From: Palsa-504 sp963744005
GTDB taxonomy: Bacteria > Actinomycetota > Actinomycetes > Streptosporangiales > Streptosporangiaceae
Length of the DNA stretch: 64,000 nucleotides
Assembly: GCA_963744005.1 (NCBI GenBank)
Contig: CAVURU010000003.1
Span: 1,302,001-1,366,000, forward strand
Direction of reading: 5' to 3'
Shown piece by piece: positions 27,594-35,661 of this stretch (position 1 is its first letter; every line of letters starts with the position of its first letter). A program made the position numbers and the translations under genes. The notes beneath the pieces are model-generated. The model did no database searches, was not told where the DNA came from, and worked only from the letters and a program-made list of their open reading frames with translations.

Positions 27594-27725
27594 GGGGTTC
27601 CGGGGAACTTTCCCCGAGTGAGCTCCGGTATCGCCTCGAGATCAGGGTATACGGGTTCGACGGCCTGCCTCCCGTGAATACCTGCGGTAGCCACACAAGT
27701 CGACTGGTCAAGGAGGACACGGCAG

Positions 27726-28607
27726 GTGGCGGGTAAGAACGAGCGCCAGCGCAGGCAAGCCAGGGAACGCTACACCCGGCAGCAGGAAGAGCGCCGGACC
27801 AGGCAGCACCAGGTTCGCAAGCGCTGGCTGATCGGGATCAGCGCGCTCGCGGCTGTAGGCCTGATCGCCGCCCTGCTGGTCGTCTTCCTCCCGGGCGGCA
27901 GCGATAAGAAGGCGTCGGCCACGACCAGCGCGTCGCCGAGCACGTCCGCGTCGGCGTCGGCGTCGGCGTCGGCCAGCACGGTGGCCGAGCCCGCTCAGCA
28001 CTGCACGTACGCCGCGGCCGACCCGGTGGCCAAGAAGGTCAGCTTCCCGTCGGCCACGCCGGACTACACCACCGCCGCCTACACGGCCACGATCAGCACC
28101 AACCTGGGCCCGATCACGCTCAACCTGGAGAACAGCAAGGCGACCTGCACGGTGAACTCGTTCGTGCACCTGGCCCAGGCGGGTTATTTCAACAACACCC
28201 AATGTCACCGGCTGCTGACGAGCAGCATTTTCGTGCTGCAGTGCGGCGACCCTTACGCCACCTCAACCACCAAGCTGGACTGCAGTGACACCAGCACCGT
28301 GGGCACCGGGGGGCCGGGCTACAATTTCGCCAGCGAAAATCTCACCAACGCCAAGTACCCGGCAGGTACCGTCGCAATGGCCAACGGAGGCACCGCGACC
28401 AGCAATGGCAGCCAGTTCTTCATCGTGTTCCAGGACAGTAGTTCCGGGCTCGGAACTTCTTATACGCCCTTCGCCACGGTTTCATCCGGGCTGAATATCG
28501 TCCAGAATGTGGCAAAGGCCGGAACCTCGTGCACGTATTCGCAAGCTGGCGGGGGCGCTCCGAAGGACAAGGTCATCATCGACAGCGTGGCGGTCAAGAA
28601 AGCCTGA
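27726..28607 (+). CDS. ppiB: membrane-anchored cyclophilin-type peptidyl-prolyl isomerase
   Basis: A 293-residue protein. A basic cytoplasmic head (about 1-35) is followed by one membrane segment (about 36-56, LIGISALAAVGLIAALLVVFL), a Ser/Ala-rich linker (SASPSTSASASASASAS) and a cyclophilin domain from about 95. The domain reads ITLNLENSKATCTVNSFVHLAQAGYFNNTQCHRLL, then YPAGTVAMANGGTATSNGSQFFIVF, the active-site strand. It probably acts outside the membrane. CHR replaces the usual FHR, and ILQCGDP replaces the usual GG. The GTG start has AAGGAGGA about 10 bases upstream. Well-conserved neighbour of the MBL gene and relA. Confidence 0.9.
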   Translation: MAGKNERQRRQARERYTRQQEERRTRQHQVRKRWLIGISALAAVGLIAALLVVFLPGGSDKKASATTSASPSTSASASASASASTVAEPAQHCTYAAADPVAKKVSFPSATPDYTTAAYTATISTNLGPITLNLENSKATCTVNSFVHLAQAGYFNNTQCHRLLTSSIFVLQCGDPYATSTTKLDCSDTSTVGTGGPGYNFASENLTNAKYPAGTVAMANGGTATSNGSQFFIVFQDSSSGLGTSYTPFATVSSGLNIVQNVAKAGTSCTYSQAGGGAPKDKVIIDSVAVKKA

Positions 28608-28634
28608 CGAGGTAGAGGACGCAGGAGGTACGCC

Positions 28635-29873
28635 GTGAGCACCGCTGACCATCCGTGGGGCCGGGTCGACGCCGACGGGACGGTTTATGTCCGTACCGCC
28701 GACGGCGAGCGGGTGATCGGCTCATGGCAGGCGGGCAGCCCGGAAGAGGCGATCGCCTTCTACCAGCGCAAGTACGAGTCGCTGGAGACCGAGGTGGTCC
28801 TGCTCGAGCAGCGGCTCAGCTCGACCGACATGGCCCCGGCCCAGGCCGCGGCGACCGTCCAGCGACTGCTCGCCGCGGTCGCCGAGGCCAACGCCCTCGG
28901 CGACCTGGACGGGCTGCGGGTCCGGCTGGAGGCGCTGACCGAGAACGTCGGCCAGCGCCGCGAGGAAGCCAAGGCGGTCCGCGAGCAGGCCCGGGTGCAC
29001 GCCCGGGAGATCAAGGAGCGGATCGTCGCCGAGGCGGAGCAGATCGCCGCGGAGGCCACTCACTGGAAGAGCAGCGGCGAGCGGATGCGCGAGCTGCTCG
29101 AGGAGTGGAAGGCGGCCCCGCACGCGGACCGGGCGACCGAGACCGCGCTGTGGAAGCGGCTGTCGGCGGCACGTAACGCGTTCACCAAGCGGCGCAAGGC
29201 CTTCTTCGCCAACCTGGAGTCAGAACGGGAAGAGGTCAGGGCGCGCAAGGAGAAGCTCGTCGCCGAGGCCGACGCGCTGTCCGGGTCGACCGAGTGGGGC
29301 CCGACGACCAGCGCATACCGCGACCTGATGAACCGGTGGAAGACGGCCGGCCGGGCGGACCGGGACGCCGAGGCCGACCTGTGGAAGCGGTTCCGGGCCG
29401 CGCAGGACAAGTTCTTCTCGGCCCGGGCCGAGGTGTTCTCGGCCCAGGACGCCGAGCTCCGCGAGCACGCCGAGGCCAAGGAGCAGCTGCTGGAGACGGC
29501 CCAGGCGCTGCTGCCGGTCACCGACTTCCGCTCGGCCCGGACGGCGCTGCGCGGCATCGAGGAACGCTGGGAGCAGATCGGCCCGGTGCCGCGGGACTCC
29601 CGCGAGCACCTGGAGTCGGGCCTGCGCCGGGTCGAGGACGCGGTGCGCAAGGCCGAAGAGGCCCAGTGGCGCAAGTCCAACCCCGAGGCACTGGCCCGCG
29701 CCGAGGGCACCGTGGCCCAGCTGCGGTCCACCATCGCGCAGCTAGAGGGACGGCTGGCCACGGCGCGCGAGCAGGGCGACGACCGGACCGCGCGCAGCGC
29801 CGAGGAGGCGCTGGCGGCGCGGCGGTCGTGGCTGGAGGAAGCCGAGCGGACGCTGGCCGAATTCTCCAGCTAG
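28635..29873 (+). CDS. DUF349 repeat protein
   Basis: A 412-residue soluble, almost wholly helical protein. DUF349 units recur at about 140-200, 215-280 and 290-350: W-E-W-K-A-A-P-H-A-D-R-A-T-E-T-A-L-W-K-R, then DLMNRWKTAGRADRDAEADLWKRFRAAQDKFFSARA, then ALRGIEERWEQIGPVPRD. A coiled-coil C-terminus follows (RSTIAQLEGRLATAREQ). Role unknown. The GTG start has AGGAGG upstream. The stop codon lies inside a 17-base tandem repeat that continues into a terminator. Confidence 0.9.
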   Translation: MSTADHPWGRVDADGTVYVRTADGERVIGSWQAGSPEEAIAFYQRKYESLETEVVLLEQRLSSTDMAPAQAAATVQRLLAAVAEANALGDLDGLRVRLEALTENVGQRREEAKAVREQARVHAREIKERIVAEAEQIAAEATHWKSSGERMRELLEEWKAAPHADRATETALWKRLSAARNAFTKRRKAFFANLESEREEVRARKEKLVAEADALSGSTEWGPTTSAYRDLMNRWKTAGRADRDAEADLWKRFRAAQDKFFSARAEVFSAQDAELREHAEAKEQLLETAQALLPVTDFRSARTALRGIEERWEQIGPVPRDSREHLESGLRRVEDAVRKAEEAQWRKSNPEALARAEGTVAQLRSTIAQLEGRLATAREQGDDRTARSAEEALAARRSWLEEAERTLAEFSS

Positions 29874-29937
29874 CTCTGATTTCCAGCTAGCTCTGATTTC
29901 CAGCTAGCTCTGTTTTCCAGCTAGCAGAGCTAGCTGG
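29864..29937 (+). terminator. 17-base tandem repeats ending in a hairpin
   Basis: Three and a half copies of TTCCAGCTAGCTCTGAT run from 29864 to 29925; the first includes the DUF349 gene stop (29871-29873). The third copy (CCAGCTAGCTCTG, 29900-29912) pairs perfectly with CAGAGCTAGCTGG at 29925-29937, with a 12-base loop. Earlier copies can pair with the same right arm. Confidence 0.65.
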
Positions 29938-30032
29938 CAGGGGACGACCCCCCGGGTCCGCATTCCCGCTGCGGTACCCGCCGTTTCATCACGCGAGGCT
30001 GGGAGGCCGTGGGCCTCCGCCAGGCCGCGCGA

Positions 30033-32678
30033 TCAGCTCGTGACGCGGTAGACGTCGTAGACACCGTCTATCTGGCGGACGGCGCGCAGGACGTGGCCCA
30101 GGTGCTTGGGGTCGCCCATCTCGAAAGTGAAGCGGCTGACAGCGACGCGGTCACGGCTGGTGGTGACGGTGGCCGACAGGATGTTGACGTGCTGGTCGGA
30201 CAGCACCCGGGTCACGTCGGACAGCAGCCGGGTGCGGTCCAGGGCTTCGACCTGGATGGCGACCAGGAACACCGAGCTGTCGCTGAGTGACCAGTTGACG
30301 TCGACCATCCGGGCGCGCTGGGTGTCATTGAGGTGGGCCATGTTCACGCAGTCCACGCGGTGCACCGAGACGCCGTGCCCGTGGGTCACGAAGCCGCTGA
30401 TCTGGTCGCCGGGGACCGGGGTACAGCAGCGCGACAGCCGGACCCACACGTCCGGGGCACCGGTGACCTCGACCCCGGAGTCCGCCGACGGGCGGGGCCG
30501 GGGCGGGTCGGTCGGCAGCGTGGTCTCGGCCAGATCCTCCTGCGCGCCGGCCAGCCCGCCCACCGAGCGGACCAGCTTCTCGACCACCGACTGGGCGCTG
30601 ACCCGGCCTTCGCCGACCGCCGCGTACAGCGCCGACACGTCCGGATAGCGCAGGTCGCGGGCCAAGGTGATGATCGTGTCGGCGGCGGCCAGCCGCTGCA
30701 GGGGCAGGCCCTGCTTGCGCATGGCCCGGGCGATCTGGTCCTTGCCCGCCTCGACCGCGGCCTCGCGGCGCTCCTTGGAGAACCACTGCCGGATCTTGTT
30801 GCGGGCCCGGGGGCTCTGCACGAACTTGAGCCAGTCCCGGCTCGGTCCCGCCTCGGCCGTCTTGGCGGTGAAGATCTCGACCGTGTCGCCGTTCTCCAGG
30901 GTCGATTCCAGCGCGACCAGGCGCCCGTTGACCCGGGCACCAACCGTCCGGTGCCCGACCTCGGTGTGGATAGCGTAGGCGAAGTCGACCGCGGTGGAAC
31001 CCTGCGGCAGCGGGATCACGTCGCCGCGGGGGGTGAACACGTAGACCTCGGCCGCGGCCAGGTCGAAGCGCAGCGACTCCAGGAACTCGGCCGGGTCCTC
31101 GGTCTCCCGCTGCCAGTCGACGAGCTGGCGCAGCCACGCCATGTCCTGCGTCTCGTCCTTGGACTGACCGCTCAAGGTCATGTCGTCCTTGTACTTCCAG
31201 TGCGCCGCGACCCCGTACTCGGCCCGGCGGTGCATGCCCAGGGTCCGGATCTGCAGCTCAACCGGCTTGCCGCCAGGACCGATGACCGTGGTGTGCAGCG
31301 ACTGGTACATGTTGAACTTGGGCATCGCGATGTAGTCCTTGAACCGTCCGGGGACGGGATTCCACCGCGCGTGGATGGTGCCGAGCGTCGCGTAACAGTC
31401 GCGGACGTTCTCGACCAGGACCCGGATGCCGACCAGGTCGTAGATGTCGTCGAAGCCGACGTTCTTGGCGATCATCTTCTGGTAGATCGAGTAGTAGTGC
31501 TTGGGGCGCCCGGTCACGGTGGACTTGATCTTGGCCTCGCGCAGGTCGCCGCGGACGTCCTCGATGACTTCCTGGAGGAAGACGTCGCGCCGCGGGGCCC
31601 GGCCGGAGACCAGGCGGGCGATCTCGTCGAACCGCTTCGGGTACAGGGTCTGGAAGGCGAGATCCTCCAGCTCCCACTTGACGGTGTTCATGCCCAGCCG
31701 GTGAGCCAGCGGGGCGTAGATCTCCAGGGTCTCCCGGGACTTGCGCTCCTGCTTCTCCCGCTTGAGGTAGCGCAGGGTGCGCATGTTGTGCAGCCGGTCG
31801 GCCAGCTTGATGACCAGCACCCGGATGTCGCGCGACATGGCGACGACCATTTTGCGGACGGTCTCGGCCTCGGCGGACGCGCCGTACTTGACCTTGTCCA
31901 GCTTGGTCACGCCGTCGACCAGGGCGGCGATGTCCTCGCCGAACTCGCCGCGCAGCTCGGTCAGGGTGTACGGGGTGTCCTCCACCGTGTCGTGCAGCAG
32001 CGCGGCGCAGATGGTGTCGGTGTTCATGCCCAGCTCGGCCAGGATGGTGGCCACGGCCAGCGGGTGAGTGATGTACGGGTCGCCGCTGAGCCGCTTCTGG
32101 TCCTTGTGCCAGCGGGCGGCGGTGTTATAGGCCCGCTCGATGAGCCGGACGTCGGCCTTGGGGTGGGTGGCGCGCACGGTCTTGATGAGCGGCTCGAGCA
32201 CCGGGTTCAGGTTGGCGGCGCGCTGCGCGCCGAGCCGGGACAGCCGACGGCGGACTCCGGCGCCGGCGGCGGCGTCAGCGGGCTGGCCCGCGGCCCGGGC
32301 CCGGCCGGTGCGGGCGGGGTTGGTCCGGTTCCGCCCGGCGGCAGAACCGCCGGCGGCGGGTCCAGCGGCAGCGGGTCCAGCGGCGGAGGATCCGGCGGCG
32401 GAGGATCCGGCGGCAGCGGATCCGGCGGCAGCGGATCCGGCGGAGCCGGTGCGCGGCGTGCTCGCGGTCTGAGTCTGAGTCTGGGGCCGGTCGGTCTCGG
32501 GCTTGGCCGGAGCAGTCTTCTGGGCGTCCTGCGGGGCGCGGTCCGCCGCGCGCGGACCGGACACGTCCGATGCCGTGGCCTCGGCCTGCTCCGCAGTTAC
32601 GGAAACGGTCTCCTGCGGCGCGTCGGCCGGGGCAGCGTCGGCAGCGGCGGTGCCGGTCGTGATGACATCACCGGCCAC
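30033..32678 (-). CDS. relA: bifunctional (p)ppGpp synthetase/hydrolase
   Basis: An 881-residue long-form RelA/SpoT homologue that makes and degrades (p)ppGpp in the stringent response. The first 150 residues are low-complexity Ala/Gly/Ser (AAGSAAAGSSAAG), unusual. The HD hydrolase domain has ITHPLAVATILAELGMNTDTICAALLHDTVEDTPY with the HDxxED motif intact. The synthetase domain has YDLVGIRVLVENVRDCY and YQSLHTTVIGPGGKPVELQIRT. TGS (IYVFTPRGDVIPLP), a zinc-finger region (SRCCTPVPGDQI) and ACT (LSDVTRVLSDQHVNILS) follow. The start is GTG with GAGGAGC upstream. apt normally lies next to it; here 8 kb of lipid genes intervene. Confidence 0.96.
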   Translation of the reverse strand: MAGDVITTGTAAADAAPADAPQETVSVTAEQAEATASDVSGPRAADRAPQDAQKTAPAKPETDRPQTQTQTASTPRTGSAGSAAAGSAAAGSSAAGSSAAGPAAAGPAAGGSAAGRNRTNPARTGRARAAGQPADAAAGAGVRRRLSRLGAQRAANLNPVLEPLIKTVRATHPKADVRLIERAYNTAARWHKDQKRLSGDPYITHPLAVATILAELGMNTDTICAALLHDTVEDTPYTLTELRGEFGEDIAALVDGVTKLDKVKYGASAEAETVRKMVVAMSRDIRVLVIKLADRLHNMRTLRYLKREKQERKSRETLEIYAPLAHRLGMNTVKWELEDLAFQTLYPKRFDEIARLVSGRAPRRDVFLQEVIEDVRGDLREAKIKSTVTGRPKHYYSIYQKMIAKNVGFDDIYDLVGIRVLVENVRDCYATLGTIHARWNPVPGRFKDYIAMPKFNMYQSLHTTVIGPGGKPVELQIRTLGMHRRAEYGVAAHWKYKDDMTLSGQSKDETQDMAWLRQLVDWQRETEDPAEFLESLRFDLAAAEVYVFTPRGDVIPLPQGSTAVDFAYAIHTEVGHRTVGARVNGRLVALESTLENGDTVEIFTAKTAEAGPSRDWLKFVQSPRARNKIRQWFSKERREAAVEAGKDQIARAMRKQGLPLQRLAAADTIITLARDLRYPDVSALYAAVGEGRVSAQSVVEKLVRSVGGLAGAQEDLAETTLPTDPPRPRPSADSGVEVTGAPDVWVRLSRCCTPVPGDQISGFVTHGHGVSVHRVDCVNMAHLNDTQRARMVDVNWSLSDSSVFLVAIQVEALDRTRLLSDVTRVLSDQHVNILSATVTTSRDRVAVSRFTFEMGDPKHLGHVLRAVRQIDGVYDVYRVTS

Positions 32679-32797
32679 TCGTGCTCCTCAGATCGGCCAA
32701 GCAACCATTGTACTTAGAAGGCTTAAACACCAGATCCCAGGCGTGCAATTCCCGATGGGATTTCACGCGCCTGGTGAGGGCAACGCTAGAGCAAAAA

Positions 32798-32833
32798 GGT
32801 AGCGGCAGCGCGGGAAACCGCGCTGCCGCTACC
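32798..32833 (-). terminator. intrinsic terminator with GAAA-type loop
   Basis: GGTAGCGGCAGCGCGG (32798-32813) and its perfect complement (32818-32833) flank a 4-base loop (GAAA on the plus strand), a 16-base-pair stem. On the minus strand the stem is followed by TTTTT (32797-32793), a Rho-independent terminator for the acyl-CoA dehydrogenase gene that ends at 32853. Confidence 0.85.
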
Positions 32834-32852
32834 GGACGAACTGAACCGCTGG

Positions 32853-34064
32853 CTAGGCGGCCGCGGAGCGACCGCCCTGCAGGAAGGCCTTGCGGCCGGG
32901 GTAGTCCGGCCGCGGCAGGCCCAGGTGGTGCTGGGCGATGATGGTCCGGAACACCTCGACGGTGCCGCCGTAGGTCGCGGTGACCTGGACCGCCCGGTGG
33001 GAGGCCTCGATGGCGCCGTTGGCGATGGTGCCCTCGGCGCCGTACGGCAGGACCGCCTCGGGCCCGACCAGGTCGATCAGCCGCTCGGAGTTGGCGATGG
33101 CCACCTCGGCGCCCTTGATCCGGCCCATCGGCCCGGGGGTGGCCACGGCCGCCTCGATCTCGACGACCATGCGGCCGAGCCCGGCCAGGAAGCTCTTGTC
33201 GTCGATCATCGCGCCGTCGCCGTCGGGAGCGGTCCGCGCCCAGTTCGCGGCGGCCTCGACGGCCGGGATCATGTAGCGCATGTGCCCGGTGCCGATGCTC
33301 AGGTCGTCGAGCTTGCTGACCTCCTCGCCGATGCTGTGCTCGGCGTCCAGCGGGCCGTGCAGCACCGACCAGCCGCTGTTGACGTCACCGAGCCGGTACC
33401 GGTCGGAGATACGCACGTCGCTGTAGTAGGTCAGGTTGGTGCGCTCGTCGCCGACGGTGGGCAGCGCCTGGACCTCGACGCCCGGCGCGTCCAGCGGGAC
33501 CAGGAACATGGTCAGGCCCTTGTGCTTGGGCAGCGTCGGGTCGGTCCGGGTGATCAGGAAGACGTGGGTGCAGTTCTGGGCGCTGGTGGTGAAGATCTTC
33601 GCCCCGTTGATGACCCACTCGTCGCCGTCACGTTCGGCCCGCGTCTTGGCGTTGGCGATGTCCGAGCCGCCGTCCGGCTCGGAGTAGCCCAGGGCGAACC
33701 GGGCGTTCCCGTCGGCCACCTGCGGCTTGAGCTCGGCCTTCAGGTCCGGCACGCCGTGCGCGTCCACGGCCGGCCAGATCAGGTCGTTGGCCCCGCCGGC
33801 CACCGGGGCGTCCCGCATGCGCAGCTCCCTCTCCAGGATCCGGATGGAGACGTCGTCCAGGTCGGCGCCGCCGTCTTCCTTCTTCCAGCGCGGCTGCAGC
33901 CAGCCCTGGGCGCCCATGGCCAGCCAGAGGCCCAGATCGAAGTGGTCGGTCCGCTCACGGGCCCCGGCGTACACCTCCTCGGTCAGGTGCTCATCCAGGA
34001 ACGCCCGTACCTCATCGCGAAACTTCTGCTGAGCTTCGGTGAGGTCAACGGCAGAAAAGTCCAC
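32853..34064 (-). CDS. acyl-CoA dehydrogenase (first of three paralogues)
   Basis: A 403-residue FAD-dependent acyl-CoA dehydrogenase, alpha-beta oxidation of acyl-CoA to enoyl-CoA. The N-terminal helix domain begins SAVDLTEAQQKFRDEVRAFLDEHL. The middle beta domain has FALGYSEPDGGSDIANAKTRAERDGDEWVINGAKIFTTSAQ (FAD site) and the C-terminal domain ends with GGTVEVFRTIIAQHHLGLPRPDYPGRKAFL. The GTG start has TAGGAGTAG upstream. Its two neighbours share most residues. Substrate chain or sterol specificity cannot be read. Its own terminator follows. Confidence 0.92.
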   Translation of the reverse strand: MDFSAVDLTEAQQKFRDEVRAFLDEHLTEEVYAGARERTDHFDLGLWLAMGAQGWLQPRWKKEDGGADLDDVSIRILERELRMRDAPVAGGANDLIWPAVDAHGVPDLKAELKPQVADGNARFALGYSEPDGGSDIANAKTRAERDGDEWVINGAKIFTTSAQNCTHVFLITRTDPTLPKHKGLTMFLVPLDAPGVEVQALPTVGDERTNLTYYSDVRISDRYRLGDVNSGWSVLHGPLDAEHSIGEEVSKLDDLSIGTGHMRYMIPAVEAAANWARTAPDGDGAMIDDKSFLAGLGRMVVEIEAAVATPGPMGRIKGAEVAIANSERLIDLVGPEAVLPYGAEGTIANGAIEASHRAVQVTATYGGTVEVFRTIIAQHHLGLPRPDYPGRKAFLQGGRSAAA

Positions 34065-34158
34065 TTCTGCTACTCCTAACGACTGAATTCGTAACGGCGA
34101 ACTGACGCGCGATGCGGCGCAATTCTCCGGGTCACTCTCTGGCCAGGGTAGCTGACGC

Positions 34159-34172
34159 TTACTCGCTGGTAA
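34159..34172. promoter_or_regulatory. TTAC-N6-GTAA partial palindrome upstream of an acyl-CoA dehydrogenase
   Basis: TTACTCGCTGGTAA lies 95-108 bases before the start at 34064. Its outer arms match TetR-type fatty-acid repressor operators in general form, but the inner bases do not pair. Weak candidate; no regulator gene is nearby. Confidence 0.2.
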
Positions 34173-34249
34173 AGGTGGCTATAGCCGCCTGCGCCCGGAT
34201 CAACGCAGGCCGCCCCGGCGCGGGCACGGAGCGTGCCCGGTCATGAAAA

Positions 34250-34290
34250 CAGCGATATCCCGGCCGGTGGAGCCGGCCGGGATATCGCTG
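34250..34290 (-). terminator. 18-bp perfect hairpin after an acyl-CoA dehydrogenase
   Basis: CAGCGATATCCCGGCCGG (34250-34267) and its exact reverse complement (34273-34290) enclose the 5-base loop TGGAG. It lies 50 bases downstream of the gene that ends at 34340 on the minus strand. No T-run follows, as is common in actinobacteria. Confidence 0.75.
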
Positions 34291-34339
34291 CGGGGCCCAG
34301 CGGCCGCGCTGTGCCATTCAGGCGGCGGCGCTGTGCGCG

Positions 34340-35557
34340 CTACGCGGCGGCGCCGGGGCGGTCGCCGGCCAGGAAGGCCTTGCGGCCGGGGTAGTCCGGC
34401 CGGGGCAGGCCCAGGTCGTGCTGGGCGATGATGGTCCGGAACACCTCGGTCGTGCCGCCCGGCGTGGCGGTGTGCTGCGCCTGCCGGTGAGCGAACTCGA
34501 TCACGCCGTCGCCGATGGCACCCTCAGCGCCGTACGGCAGGGTCGCGGCCGGGCCGACCAGGTCGATGAGCTCCTCGCAGCCCAGCCGGGCCACGTCCGA
34601 GCCCTTGATCCGGCCCATGGCCGAGGGCGTGCAGCCGCCGGCCTCCATCTCGGTGATCAGGTGCCCGATCCCGGCCAGGAACGTCTTGTCCTCGATGACC
34701 GGCCCGCCGTCGTGGTCGGCGTCGCGGGCCCAGTTCACGGCGGCCCGGACCGAGTTCTTCAGGTAGAACATGTGGTACGTGCCGCCGCTGACCTCTTCGA
34801 GCTTGCTGGCGTGGCCGCCCAGGTGGTGCTCGGCGTCCAGCGGCCCGTGCAGCACCGACCAGCCGTTGTTGACCTCGCCGATCCGGTACCGGTCCGGCAG
34901 CCGGATGTCACTGTAGAAGCTGACATTCGTCGTCTCGTCCCCGATGGTGGGCAGCGGCTGCCGCTCGAAGCCGGGCGAGCTGGTCGGGACCAGGAACATG
35001 GTCAGGCCCTTGTGCTTAGGCAGCGTCGGGTCGGTCCGGGTGATGAGGAAGACGTGGGTGGCGTACTGCACCCGCGAGGTGAAGATCTTCTGCCCGTTGA
35101 TGACCCACTCATCGCCGTCCCGGACCGCGCGGGTCTTGGCGTTGGCGATGTCCGACCCGCCGTCCGGCTCGGTGTAGCCCAGGGAGAAGCGGACCGTGCC
35201 CTGGGCCACGCCCGCCTTCAGCTCGTCCCGCAGGCCGGGGTCACCGTGGGCCTCGACGGCGGGCCAGACCAGCCGGGTGGTCCCGACGATGCCGATCGGC
35301 ACGTCGCGCTCACGCAGCTCGTTCTCGAGGATCTTGGCGCACACGTCGTCCAGCTCGGCGCCGCCGTCTTCCTTCCGCCACCGCGGGAACAGCCAGCCCT
35401 TGGCCCCGACGGCCAGGTAGAGCTCGTCGTCCTGGTTATCGGCCCGCTCGCGTCTGCGCGCGTAGACCTCCTCGGTCATGTTCTCATCCAGGAAGGCCCT
35501 TACTTCCTCGGCGAAGGCCTGCTGGGCTTCGGTGAGGTCCACGGGAGAGAAGTCCAC
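34340..35557 (-). CDS. acyl-CoA dehydrogenase (second paralogue)
   Basis: A 405-residue protein closely related to its neighbours. It starts DFSPVDLTEAQQAFAEEVRAFLDENMTEEVYARRRERA. FAD/CoA segments are FSLGYTEPDGGSDIANAKTRAVRDGDEWVINGQKIFTSRVQ and GGTTEVFRTIIAQHDLGLPRPDYPGRKAFL. The start is GTG at 35557, preceded by TAGGAGTAA, the same leader as the other two; longer upstream starts run into the neighbour's terminator region. Residue changes are spread over the length, so this is an old duplicate, not an assembly copy. Partner and substrate unknown. Confidence 0.92.
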   Translation of the reverse strand: MDFSPVDLTEAQQAFAEEVRAFLDENMTEEVYARRRERADNQDDELYLAVGAKGWLFPRWRKEDGGAELDDVCAKILENELRERDVPIGIVGTTRLVWPAVEAHGDPGLRDELKAGVAQGTVRFSLGYTEPDGGSDIANAKTRAVRDGDEWVINGQKIFTSRVQYATHVFLITRTDPTLPKHKGLTMFLVPTSSPGFERQPLPTIGDETTNVSFYSDIRLPDRYRIGEVNNGWSVLHGPLDAEHHLGGHASKLEEVSGGTYHMFYLKNSVRAAVNWARDADHDGGPVIEDKTFLAGIGHLITEMEAGGCTPSAMGRIKGSDVARLGCEELIDLVGPAATLPYGAEGAIGDGVIEFAHRQAQHTATPGGTTEVFRTIIAQHDLGLPRPDYPGRKAFLAGDRPGAAA

Positions 35558-35616
35558 TTGCGTTACTCCTAACTGCTGAACTGCTTCTGCTGAGCGCACC
35601 TGCTCCGGCACGGAGA

Positions 35617-35648
35617 GGCCGGTCCAGCCGCGGGCGGCTGGACCGGCC
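35617..35648 (-). terminator. 13-bp hairpin between two acyl-CoA dehydrogenases
   Basis: GGCCGGTCCAGCC (35617-35629) and GGCTGGACCGGCC (35636-35648) pair perfectly with a 6-base loop, between the stop at 35662 and the next gene's start at 35557. The inner bases can extend the pairing. Confidence 0.7.
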
Positions 35649-35661
35649 CAGGGCCGTCCGG

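Noticed and set aside
27469..27725. A tRNA or small RNA in the gap before the cyclophilin gene
   Set aside because: No cloverleaf or T-arm pattern was seen; only short inverted repeats.
32360..32460. 15-base GGATCC-containing repeats as a mobile element
   Set aside because: They encode the Ala/Gly/Ser-rich N-terminus of RelA in frame and have no terminal inverted repeats or transposase.
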